From NCBI GenBank assembly GCA_903865895.1, contig CAIPLM010000042.1:1-57354 (forward strand): 57,354 nucleotides of DNA, given 5' to 3'. Numbering within the stretch: the stretch's first letter is position 1; the number at the start of each line of letters is the position of its first letter. This document shows positions 1-7,754 of this stretch, piece by piece. The position numbers were made by a program, and so were the translations under genes. This stretch comes from an uncultured Rhodospirillales bacterium. GTDB lineage: Bacteria; Pseudomonadota; Alphaproteobacteria; Acetobacterales; Acetobacteraceae. The notes under the pieces were generated by a model. The model searched no databases. It had not been told where the DNA came from and was given only the letters and a program-made list of their open reading frames with translations.

Positions 1-6
1 ATCAGC

Positions 7-83
7 TTTGCTCCGCACTCTCCCGGGAGAGTGCGGAGCAAATAAGTAAAAGTTTTTTGGTTCTTTTTTTTCAAAAAAGAACC
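7..83. repeat. Palindromic repeat, copy 1 (partial); likely terminator
   Basis: Bases 7-42 form a perfect 36-base palindrome (left arm TTTGCTCCGCACTCTCCC). It is followed by a second hairpin, GGTTCTTTTTT at 59-69 pairing with AAAAAAGAACC at 73-83. The right half resembles the ends of two full copies at 22921-23034 and 48117-48232, so the missing left half may lie outside the window. It sits 12 bases after the stop of the minus-strand gene at 95-1072. Read on that strand, the hairpin is followed by an A-rich tract rather than U, so it is only a terminator-like element for that operon. Confidence 0.75.
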
Positions 84-94
84 CCTTCCTTCCC

Positions 95-1072
95 TTACCC
101 AGTCTTCAACAAGACCTGCTTCCAAACCATCGTCTCATCAAACAACACAAATTCGCGCCGTATCCCGCGCGGCCCGAATTCGGCGTGGCTGATGCCCATG
201 ATGTGCACCTCGGCGCCCGACGGCGTGCCGAAGGCGCCCCAGCCCTCATGTTTTCCGGTGAGGGACCAGCGCAGCGCGGCGCGGTCGGGCAGGCCGAGGT
301 CGTCGCGGCCGATCTGGTGGTGGATGGCGAAGGTCGCGTTCGGGAAGGCGGCCCGCAATCCCATCCAGAAATGGTCGGCGTCGGGATGGCCATGGCCGGT
401 GATGCCGCCGGGCAGTTCGAGTTGCACTGCGCGATCATAGTCCGCCGGGATGGTGGCGAAACCGGCGCCCATGATGCGGCCGAGGGTATCCGCATAGCGT
501 TGCCCGGCCGCGTGGGTATTGCCGGTGCCGGTGTAGAGCCCGGCGCGGTCGATTGCCGGGGAGAATGGCCTTGCTGCGCGCTCCGGCCCGCCTTCGCGCT
601 CGATCTGCTGGGCAGCGTAGGTCTTCGCCTCCCAGCCCATTTGGCGGATGATGGCGCCGCTGTCGCGCACCAGCCACTCGTCATAGATGATGTCATCCCG
701 CGCCGCGCAGTCGGCGATCACCCGATAGGTGAGCTTCCGCCCGGTCGCCGCGCCATAGGCGCCATCGCCGGTATGGGTGGCGGTCGAGAGGATGCGATGT
801 GAGGAGAGGAAGCCGCCGCCGGCAAATTCGGACCAGATGACGTCCTCGCCCAGCAGCGTGCGATCGGGGAATTCCGCCAGGGTCGCCATGGTGGCGGCGA
901 TGACCGCCTGGTTGCCGATCGAGATGCCGCCGGGGTGCCGCACCGGGATCTCCGGGTGGTAGTTGCCGTGCAGGGAGGCGATGTCGCGCCCCTCCCAGAT
1001 CTGCGCGGTGACGCCGAGGATATAGCCCTCCGGGCTACCCCATTTCGCGTCAAACCCATCCATCACGCTCAT
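95..1072 (-). CDS. SnoaL-like (NTF2-fold) double-domain protein
   Basis: A 325-residue protein that I read as two SnoaL/NTF2-like halves, roughly residues 15-150 and 175-315; a single SnoaL domain is about 130-150 residues. The style (GDxxWSEF, HRILSTATHTGDG, later GHGHPDADHF) matches proteins usually named ester cyclase or nuclear transport factor 2 family. Members bind small hydrophobic or sugar-like ligands or act as isomerases/hydrolases; no substrate can be read here. The ATG overlaps the stop of the upstream permease (ATGA at 1069-1072), so it is translated with the sugar importer and may process the imported compound. No signal peptide is seen, so it is probably cytoplasmic. Confidence 0.72.
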   Translation of the reverse strand: MSVMDGFDAKWGSPEGYILGVTAQIWEGRDIASLHGNYHPEIPVRHPGGISIGNQAVIAATMATLAEFPDRTLLGEDVIWSEFAGGGFLSSHRILSTATHTGDGAYGAATGRKLTYRVIADCAARDDIIYDEWLVRDSGAIIRQMGWEAKTYAAQQIEREGGPERAARPFSPAIDRAGLYTGTGNTHAAGQRYADTLGRIMGAGFATIPADYDRAVQLELPGGITGHGHPDADHFWMGLRAAFPNATFAIHHQIGRDDLGLPDRAALRWSLTGKHEGWGAFGTPSGAEVHIMGISHAEFGPRGIRREFVLFDETMVWKQVLLKTG

Positions 1073-2031
1073 CCCTTCACCGCTCCCTGCGTCAGCCCTG
1101 CGACGATTTGTTTTTGGAACGCCATCACCAGCACGAACAGCGGCGCGGTGATCGACACCGCCGCCGCGATGGCCTCGATCTGCTCGGAGGCTCGCGAATC
1201 CCGGTTCAGGAACTGGGTGATCGCCGGCACCATCGTCATCGACTGCGAGTCCAGCAGCAAAGCGGTGACGAGATAATCGTTATACGCGAGCAGGAAGGAG
1301 AACAGGCCGGCGGTGATCACCCCGGGCCACATCACCGGCATGATCACCCGCCAGAAGGCGCCGAATGGGGTGCAGCCATCCACCTGTGCCGCCTCGTCCA
1401 GTTCGGCCGGGATGTTCTCGAAAAAGGAGCGCAGCATCCAGATGGTGAAAGGCTGGTTGATCGCCACCAGCACGACGATCACCGCTAGAGGTTGTCCATA
1501 AAGCGTCGGCGCCCGCGCCGAGAAAAGCTGGAACAACCAGCCCGTCAGCGGCCAATCCCACAGCGGCTGCAGCCAGGCCGCCGAATTGAGGAAGGCCGGG
1601 ACATAGCCGGTCACCAGCACGGAATGGGGCAGCGCGCGGAATACCAGGGCGGCCACCAGCAGCCAGAACGCCAGCACGCTCCTGGTGCGGGCCAGGGCGT
1701 AGCCGGCGAGCGTGCCGACCGAGAGCGAGATCGTCACCACCCCGAACGTCACCACCGCGGAATTCAGCAGGTTGCGATAGAAATGCTGCGTTACCCACAC
1801 CGCCCAGTAATGCTCGAAGGTGACGCCGATTCCGAACACCCCGCCCGCCGTCTCCAGGGTGCGCGGCCCCAGCAGCACGTCGAGCGGATTGGCCGACAGG
1901 GCGTCGGCCGGCACCCGGAAGGACATCACCGCCGTCCACAGCAGTGGAAACGCCGCCACCGCCACCCAGCCGATGACGAACACCCCGATCACCAGCCGCA
2001 GCCCGGCCGGCAGGCGCAGCGCCGCATTCAT
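1069..2031 (-). CDS. Carbohydrate ABC transporter permease (MalG type)
   Basis: A 320-residue inner-membrane permease with about six membrane segments, starting with one at residues 15-35. The cytoplasmic EAA loop is clear (ELDEAAQVDGCTPFGAFWRV), and the order of segments fits the MalG/UgpE family of CUT1 sugar importers. It would pair with the permease encoded just upstream to form the channel, with an ATPase docking on the EAA loop. Start and stop overlap both neighbours by four bases (2028-2031 and 1069-1072), so stoichiometric translation is expected. No ATPase gene is found next to it in this window. Confidence 0.9.
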   Translation of the reverse strand: MNAALRLPAGLRLVIGVFVIGWVAVAAFPLLWTAVMSFRVPADALSANPLDVLLGPRTLETAGGVFGIGVTFEHYWAVWVTQHFYRNLLNSAVVTFGVVTISLSVGTLAGYALARTRSVLAFWLLVAALVFRALPHSVLVTGYVPAFLNSAAWLQPLWDWPLTGWLFQLFSARAPTLYGQPLAVIVVLVAINQPFTIWMLRSFFENIPAELDEAAQVDGCTPFGAFWRVIMPVMWPGVITAGLFSFLLAYNDYLVTALLLDSQSMTMVPAITQFLNRDSRASEQIEAIAAAVSITAPLFVLVMAFQKQIVAGLTQGAVKG

Positions 2032-3056
2032 GCGCGGCCCCGCTGCTCACGCCAGGTGCGCAGCAGTATCGGCACCAGCAGCACAATCACCCCCACCATC
2101 GTCAGCATCGCCGAGGCCGAGGCCCGCGTGACCGCGCGATTGCCCGCCTGGTCTGGCGTCAACAAGTTGAAGGTGAGGAATTGCAGGGAAATCCGGTGCG
2201 CCTCACTGGAGAAACCCACCACCTCGTCGAACACCCGATAGGCGTCCATCAAATGGATCAGCGCGACGAACACGATCAGCGGCTTCAAATGCGGGATCAC
2301 CACGTAGCGCAGCCGCTCGAACCGCGAAGCCCCGTCGATCAGCGCTGCCTCCAGCGCATCCTGGCTGACGGTCTGCAAGGCCGCGTAGAACACCACGAAG
2401 GCGAACGGGGCCACGTGCCACACCCGGTAGACCAGCATCAGCACCTCGATCGTCCAGCCCTGGGCGAACATGGAGATGTGGCTGCCGGTCATCCAGCGTA
2501 GCGCGGCAGTCAGAATCCCATCGCCCATGAACAGCCAGCGGATCGACAGCGCGCCGATCACGGGGGTGACGATGAAGGGCATCAGCGAGACGAATATCAG
2601 CGGACCGCGCAGCGACCGCGCCATGGTGTTCACCGCCAGCGCGATCAGCAGCCCGAGCCCGATCACCGCCGGCAAGGTCACCAGCGTGAATGTCAGCGTG
2701 AAGCGCAGCGCCCGGTAGAAATCCACCGCCATCACCGCATCCCACCCGCCGCCGCCCGGGGCCAGCGCCGCCCACACCGCATCCGGCTGCAACACCGTGC
2801 GATAGGCGGCCAGCCCGATGAAGGACGTCTCTGTCATCGGCCGCCCCGCCGCATCAAGCTTCGGCCGCGTGCGCTCCTCCGTCTTACAGACCTGGCCGAG
2901 AAAGCCGGGGGTGCAGCTCTCCACCTTCACCGTCTCGAACACGCTTTGGGTGGCGTGAAAGCTCTGCACGAAGACGAAGACCAGCGGGAACGCGATGAAG
3001 ACGAGCATCATCACCACGCTCGGCGCGACGAACCAGCCGAAGGTGCGCCCGTTCAT
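2028..3056 (-). CDS. Sugar ABC transporter permease (MalF/UgpA type)
   Basis: A 342-residue inner-membrane permease, second channel subunit of the sugar importer. The first membrane segment (about residues 8-30) is followed by a longer than usual extracytoplasmic stretch, residues 35-100, with two cysteines (SCTPGFLGQVC), before the conserved permease core. The EAA loop is present (DALEAALIDGASRFERLRYV). CUT1 permeases of this position are usually 290-310 residues, so the cysteine-bearing loop is the odd part and may form a periplasmic disulphide. It lies 15 bases after the binding-protein stop and overlaps the next permease by four bases. Confidence 0.9.
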   Translation of the reverse strand: MNGRTFGWFVAPSVVMMLVFIAFPLVFVFVQSFHATQSVFETVKVESCTPGFLGQVCKTEERTRPKLDAAGRPMTETSFIGLAAYRTVLQPDAVWAALAPGGGGWDAVMAVDFYRALRFTLTFTLVTLPAVIGLGLLIALAVNTMARSLRGPLIFVSLMPFIVTPVIGALSIRWLFMGDGILTAALRWMTGSHISMFAQGWTIEVLMLVYRVWHVAPFAFVVFYAALQTVSQDALEAALIDGASRFERLRYVVIPHLKPLIVFVALIHLMDAYRVFDEVVGFSSEAHRISLQFLTFNLLTPDQAGNRAVTRASASAMLTMVGVIVLLVPILLRTWREQRGRA

Positions 3057-3071
3057 CGAGGGATGGCGCGG

Positions 3072-4286
3072 TTACTTCACCAGCCCCTGCTCGCGCGCCT
3101 TCACCAGATAGGCCGCTTCCATCGCCGCCAGGGTCTGCTCCGCGGTCTTTTTCCCGGTGAGGAAGTCCGCGGCGTTGTCGCCGATGGCGGTCATGGCGAT
3201 GCCCATGGTGATGGTGGAGGGGTAGGGCGGCGCGCCGGCCATGGCGGTGGCGATGGCGCCTTCAGCGGCGCGGGCGGGGGTGAAGCCTTTGATGAGCCAC
3301 ACCGCGGCGCCGTTATTGGCTTTCACCATGTTTTCGTTGAGTGCGGCCACGCCGACCCGGAAGGCGGCTTCGGCCTCGCTGTCCGGGATGTTTTTCGCGA
3401 TGGCGAAGCCGTCCCACCACAAGGTGGAGGCGGGCTTGCCGCCGGCCATCGCGGCGGGGGAGGCGACCATGGCGATCTTGCCGACCACCTGGCTTTCCTT
3501 GGCGTCATCCATCGCGGCGGCGCGGGTGGCCCAGAGATGGGCGATGGCGATTTTGCCTTGCTGGAACTGCTTCTGCACGAAGGTGGATTCGGAGACGAGG
3601 TATTCGGGGTCGAGATAGGCGCTGATCGCCTTCATGGCGTTGAGGGTTTTGAGGCCGGCCTCGCCGTTGAAGGCGGGGGTATTGTCGGGCTTGGTGAGCG
3701 TGCCGCCGAAGCCGAGGAAGAGGTTGACGAAATCGAGCCCGATATCGAAGCCTGGCTTGAAGGTGGCGCCCATGGCGTAGGCCACCTTGCCGGAGGCCTT
3801 GATCTTGGCGGCGGCGGCCAGCACGTCGTCATAGGTTTTCGGCTGGGGGATGCCGAGTTCGGCAAAGATGTCCTGGCGGTACATCAGGTGCTGCGAATTC
3901 ACGCTCATGGCGATCGCCATGATCTTGCCGTCGACGCGGATGAGCTGGTTGGGCGAGAGGGACTGGCCGTATTTCGCCACCAAATCATCGAGCGGGCGGA
4001 TGGTGCCGGCGCTCAGCAGGGGCACGATGGTGCCGTTGGAGACGCCGCCGAGCTGGTAGAGCGCGGGATTGGCGGCGAAGGCGGCGGGCTGCTTGCGGCG
4101 GAATTCCTGGTCCAGCTCGGACTGCACGTTGCCGCACTCTGCCATCGCCGCGGTGACGGCCTTCCACGCCTCGAAGGCGGCGCTGAGGGTTTTCAGCGGC
4201 ACGGTGTTCTGGAACGAACAGGCCGCCGAGGCCGGTCCGGCGAGGCCTGCGGCGAGGGTGGCGGCCACGAATAGGTGCTTCAACAT
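3072..4286 (-). CDS. Extracellular sugar-binding protein of ABC importer
   Basis: A 404-residue solute-binding protein (family 1, sugar). The N-terminus is a signal peptide (MLKHLFVAATLAAGLAGPASA, then a mature end starting Ala-Cys), so it is exported to the periplasm. The body has the family pattern of alternating lobes (KTYDDVLAAAAKIKASG, LWWDGFAIAKN). The reading frame stays open far upstream, to about 4742, but that part overlaps the gene at 4339-5991. The ATG at 4286 has a GGGAGAG ribosome site just before it and begins a proper signal peptide, which settles the start. It is the first gene of the importer set, followed by two permeases. Confidence 0.9.
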   Translation of the reverse strand: MLKHLFVAATLAAGLAGPASAACSFQNTVPLKTLSAAFEAWKAVTAAMAECGNVQSELDQEFRRKQPAAFAANPALYQLGGVSNGTIVPLLSAGTIRPLDDLVAKYGQSLSPNQLIRVDGKIMAIAMSVNSQHLMYRQDIFAELGIPQPKTYDDVLAAAAKIKASGKVAYAMGATFKPGFDIGLDFVNLFLGFGGTLTKPDNTPAFNGEAGLKTLNAMKAISAYLDPEYLVSESTFVQKQFQQGKIAIAHLWATRAAAMDDAKESQVVGKIAMVASPAAMAGGKPASTLWWDGFAIAKNIPDSEAEAAFRVGVAALNENMVKANNGAAVWLIKGFTPARAAEGAIATAMAGAPPYPSTITMGIAMTAIGDNAADFLTGKKTAEQTLAAMEAAYLVKAREQGLVK

Positions 4287-4338
4287 GCTGCTCTCCCGTT
4301 GATTTTCCCACCGATGCTGGCAGAGGCGCGCCGCCTGT

Positions 4339-5991
4339 TCAAGCGTCCGGCCGCAATCCGAGGCGACGCGTCCGATGCGCGAAATCGGGGTAGTCCATCC
4401 CCGGCAGCGGCCAGGGCAGATGCAGCCGCACCCAGCCGGCCCGCCACGGGCAATCCCGCGCCCGGCGCAGCGCGCGGCCGGGGTGGAGCAGCAACTCATG
4501 CCACGGCATGCGGTTGATCGCCGGCAGATGCCCGGCGCCGTGCGGCCCGTTGATGAAGGGGATGGCGTTGATGGTGCGCACCGCCGCCAGGTCCGGCTTG
4601 GTGAGCAGGGGCAGGACGTCGTGCAGCATCGTGGTGGCCGAGATGGCCCCCCAGGCGCCGGCGAGCATGGTGTCGAGCGCATCGAACTCGGCCATAACGC
4701 CCTCGGCGATTGCCGCGAAGGCGGCGGCACGGGTGGGGTCATCGTCGGCGAAAAGCGGTTCGATGCGGCCGTCGCGCCGCTCGTAGCCGGTCACGCTGCC
4801 TTGGGGCGCGGAGAACAACAGCTCCGGTAGGGCGTAGCCGTCCATCACCCGGTCCATCAGCGGCGCAGGGTGGCCAAAGCTGAACAGGGCGCAATGGGTG
4901 GTTGCCGGTGTGATGCCCGGCCTTAGCGCCTCGGGCAGCAGGCCGAGATAGCACCCGAAGACCTCCCCCCCGATCGCCGCCTGGATCGAGCCGCGCCAGC
5001 CGACATCGACGAGGATATGCGGGCCGGCATCGCCGAGCCCCTCCTGCGCGAGATAGTTCCGCGCCAACGGCGCCTCCATTCCCCGCCGGGAGAGCGCGAG
5101 ATACCGCGTCTCAATCGCCTCGCCACTGCGGGAAAGGATCCGCCGGGCGATCTGCCAGGGCAGCCAGCCGTCCCGCGCGCCGAAATAGATCCGCCGCACG
5201 CCGCGGGCGCGCGCGGTGGCGAGGATATCGAGCGTCCAGCCGATGGCGAGCAGGGTGGCGTAGCGATGCAGGCCTGTCGCTCCCATCACCCGCCGATGCG
5301 AATGGAGCAGCCGCGCCGGCCAGTCGAGCGCGGCGATCTCTGCGTCTTCCGGCGCGAACAAGCGCCGCGGCACCGCGATTGTCGCCAACCCCGCCGCGCG
5401 CGCCTGCACCTCATCTGAATGCGGATTGTCGCCAATATGCACTGCGGGCTTGGCGACCTGGGCCATCACCAGCGGATACATCCGTCCGCTGTGCTTGCTC
5501 GCCCGCGTATCGGCGGAGCTGATCGCCCGCGCATCGCCAGGATACAAGCAGGACACCAGGAGTTCCGCGATCCAGTCGCCGGGCAGGATATTGTCGGAGA
5601 CGAACAGCACGTCGCGCCCCGCCAGCGCCGCCCGCATCTCCGGCACCGCCTCGCACACCGCCATCTCCGCCGCGAGTTCCACCCGCGCCGCCGCAGCGGC
5701 GTCGCTCACCACCGCGCAGGCGGCGAGATGGGCGTAGACCTCGGCAATCCCCGGCTCATCCTCACCTCGTGCCGCAGCTTCCGCCCGCATTGCAGCTTCG
5801 GCGGCGATGCGGGCGGCTTGGAAGGCGGCGGGGCCAAGGGTGGTCAGCCCGGCGGCGGCCAGGCGGGCGCCGGTGACGAGATGGACATCCTCCGGCCGGG
5901 CGAGGCGGCGGCGGATGGCGGTGTCGAAGACGTCGCAGGTGACGGCGGCGAAGCCGGTGAGGCGGGCGGCGAGGGTTGCCGCTGCGCTCAA
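4339..5991 (-). CDS. HAD-like hydrolase of the COG5610 type
   Basis: A 550-residue cytoplasmic protein. The N-terminus carries the HAD nucleophile motif VTCDVFDT (Asp20), and around residues 190-200 there is IGDNPHSD, the typical metal-binding loop IV. The middle contains YFGARDGWLPWQIARRI, a signature of the COG5610 predicted hydrolases often found near surface-polysaccharide genes. The third position of the DxD motif is Phe, as in haloacid dehalogenases, so a classical phosphatase acid/base is absent or shifted to Asp23. The start overlaps the upstream ABC exporter stop by four bases (5988-5991), suggesting co-translation and perhaps a shared role in making or exporting an envelope component. 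Substrate unknown. Confidence 0.7.
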   Translation of the reverse strand: MSAAATLAARLTGFAAVTCDVFDTAIRRRLARPEDVHLVTGARLAAAGLTTLGPAAFQAARIAAEAAMRAEAAARGEDEPGIAEVYAHLAACAVVSDAAAAARVELAAEMAVCEAVPEMRAALAGRDVLFVSDNILPGDWIAELLVSCLYPGDARAISSADTRASKHSGRMYPLVMAQVAKPAVHIGDNPHSDEVQARAAGLATIAVPRRLFAPEDAEIAALDWPARLLHSHRRVMGATGLHRYATLLAIGWTLDILATARARGVRRIYFGARDGWLPWQIARRILSRSGEAIETRYLALSRRGMEAPLARNYLAQEGLGDAGPHILVDVGWRGSIQAAIGGEVFGCYLGLLPEALRPGITPATTHCALFSFGHPAPLMDRVMDGYALPELLFSAPQGSVTGYERRDGRIEPLFADDDPTRAAAFAAIAEGVMAEFDALDTMLAGAWGAISATTMLHDVLPLLTKPDLAAVRTINAIPFINGPHGAGHLPAINRMPWHELLLHPGRALRRARDCPWRAGWVRLHLPWPLPGMDYPDFAHRTRRLGLRPDA

Positions 5992-7724
5992 TCCGCGACC
6001 GCCCCGAAATCCGCCGAATATTGCGCGTCATGCAGCCGGCGATACGGCCCGTCGCGGGCGATCAGTTCGCCGTGGCGGCCCTGCTCGGCGATGCCGGCCT
6101 CATTGACCACCACGATGCGGTCCGCCCCCTGGATGGTGGCGAGGCGGTGGGCGATCACCAGCGTGGTGCGGCCGCGCGAAAGGGCGGCCAGCGCGCCTTG
6201 GATGGCGCGTTCGGTCTCGGTATCGAGCGCGCTGGTGGCTTCGTCGAGGATGAGGATCGGTGGGTTTTTCAGGAACATCCGGGCGATCGCCACACGCTGT
6301 TTCTGTCCGCCCGAGAGTTTCACCCCGCGCTCGCCGATCACCGTGTCGAGCCCGGCGGGGAGGCGGGCCACCATGTCCTCGAGCTGCGCGCTGGCCACCG
6401 CGGCCTCGATTTCGGGGTTGGTGGCGCCGAGGCGGCCATAGGCGATGTTCTCGCGCAGCGTGCCGGAGAACAGGAAGACGTCCTGCTGCACGATGCCGAT
6501 CTGCCGGCGCAGGCTGGCCAGCGTCATGTCGCGGACATCGATGCTATCGATGGTGATGGCACCCTCGGTCACGTCATAGAAGCGCGGCAGCAGGGAGCAG
6601 ATGGTGGTTTTGCCGGCGCCGGAGGGGCCGACGAAGGCCACCGTCTCGCCGGCAGCGATCGTGAGATCGACCCCATCCAGCACCTTTGTCCCCCGCGCAT
6701 AGGCGAAGCCGACGCCGCGATAGGCGATGTCGCCGCGCAGCCCTGCGACCTCGCGCGCGCCCGGCCGGTCCGCGACGTCTGGCGAGACGTCCAGCAGGTC
6801 GAGGTAGCGGCGGAAGCCGGCGATGCCTTTGGGGTAGGTCTCCAGCACGTTGGTGATTTTCTCGACCGGGCGGAAAAACACGCCGACCAGAAGCAGGAAG
6901 CCGACGAAATCCCCCGCCGAAAGGCGCCCGTTCAGCACGAAATAGGCGCCGCCGATCATCACCACGATCTGGGTCAGCCGCATGCTGAGATAGTTGAGCG
7001 ACATGGAGGCGGCCATGATGCGGTAGGCGTCGAGCTTGGTGCGGCGGTAGCGCGCGTTGTCCTCGGCGAACATGCGCCGCTCATGCGCCTCATTGGCGAA
7101 GGCCTGCACCACGCGGATGCCCTGCACGTTCTCGCCGATCCGCGCGTTGAAGGCGCCGACACGCTCGAAGCTGGCCTGCCAGGTGCGCGTCATCCGCCCG
7201 CCGAAGCGCGCGGTGAGGAAAGCCACTAGCGGCACCACTACGGAGGCAATCAGCGCCAGTTGGGTGTTCACCCAGAACATCAGAATGAAGGCGCCGATGA
7301 AGGTCATCACCGCGATGAACAAATCCTCCGGCCCGTGATGCGCGACCTCGCCGACCTCCTCGAGGTCCTTGGTGAGGCGGCCGACGAGATGGCCGCTCTT
7401 CTGTTCGTCGTAGAAGGCGAAGGAGAGTTTCTGCAGGTGCTCGAAGGCGCGGCGGCGCATTTCGGTTTCGATGTTGATGCCGAGCATGTGGCCCCAATAG
7501 GTGACCACCACCATCAGCCCGGCGTTGATCAGATAGATCGCCAGCAGCCCGGCGGCGGCGGCCACCACCAGCCCCCAGTCATGGCTCGGCAGCAGCCGGT
7601 CAACGAAGACGCTGACGGCCATGGGGAAGCCGAGTTCCAGCACGCCGGAAATCACCGCGCAGGAGAAATCGAGCAGGAACAGCCCGCGATGGGGCCGGTA
7701 ATAGGCGAAGAAGCGTTTGAGCAT
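5988..7724 (-). CDS. ABC exporter, fused permease and ATPase (MsbA-like)
   Basis: A 578-residue half-transporter. Residues about 1-310 hold six membrane helices of the type I exporter fold; residues about 330-570 are the nucleotide-binding domain with Walker A GPSGAGKTT near 365, signature LSGGQKQR near 470 and Walker B ILILDEATSALD near 491. It should work as a homodimer exporting a lipid, glycan or drug. A GTG at 7739 is in frame, but the ATG at 7724 is preceded by a GGTAGGAT ribosome site and starts the usual MLKRFFAYYRPHR, so I chose it. It follows the flavoprotein gene by 30 bases and overlaps the HAD-like gene by four. Confidence 0.9.
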   Translation of the reverse strand: MLKRFFAYYRPHRGLFLLDFSCAVISGVLELGFPMAVSVFVDRLLPSHDWGLVVAAAAGLLAIYLINAGLMVVVTYWGHMLGINIETEMRRRAFEHLQKLSFAFYDEQKSGHLVGRLTKDLEEVGEVAHHGPEDLFIAVMTFIGAFILMFWVNTQLALIASVVVPLVAFLTARFGGRMTRTWQASFERVGAFNARIGENVQGIRVVQAFANEAHERRMFAEDNARYRRTKLDAYRIMAASMSLNYLSMRLTQIVVMIGGAYFVLNGRLSAGDFVGFLLLVGVFFRPVEKITNVLETYPKGIAGFRRYLDLLDVSPDVADRPGAREVAGLRGDIAYRGVGFAYARGTKVLDGVDLTIAAGETVAFVGPSGAGKTTICSLLPRFYDVTEGAITIDSIDVRDMTLASLRRQIGIVQQDVFLFSGTLRENIAYGRLGATNPEIEAAVASAQLEDMVARLPAGLDTVIGERGVKLSGGQKQRVAIARMFLKNPPILILDEATSALDTETERAIQGALAALSRGRTTLVIAHRLATIQGADRIVVVNEAGIAEQGRHGELIARDGPYRRLHDAQYSADFGAVAD

Positions 7725-7754
7725 GGCCGATCCTACCACGCTCCGCCGCGGGCT

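Noticed and set aside
57-440. A 127-codon plus-strand frame at the left edge
   Set aside because: Begins in the A/T-rich repeat and runs antisense to the SnoaL-like gene; Pro/Ser/Arg-rich and motif-free.
4287-4742. N-terminal extension of the sugar-binding protein
   Set aside because: Overlaps the HAD-like gene and lacks a signal peptide; ATG 4286 has both ribosome site and signal sequence.
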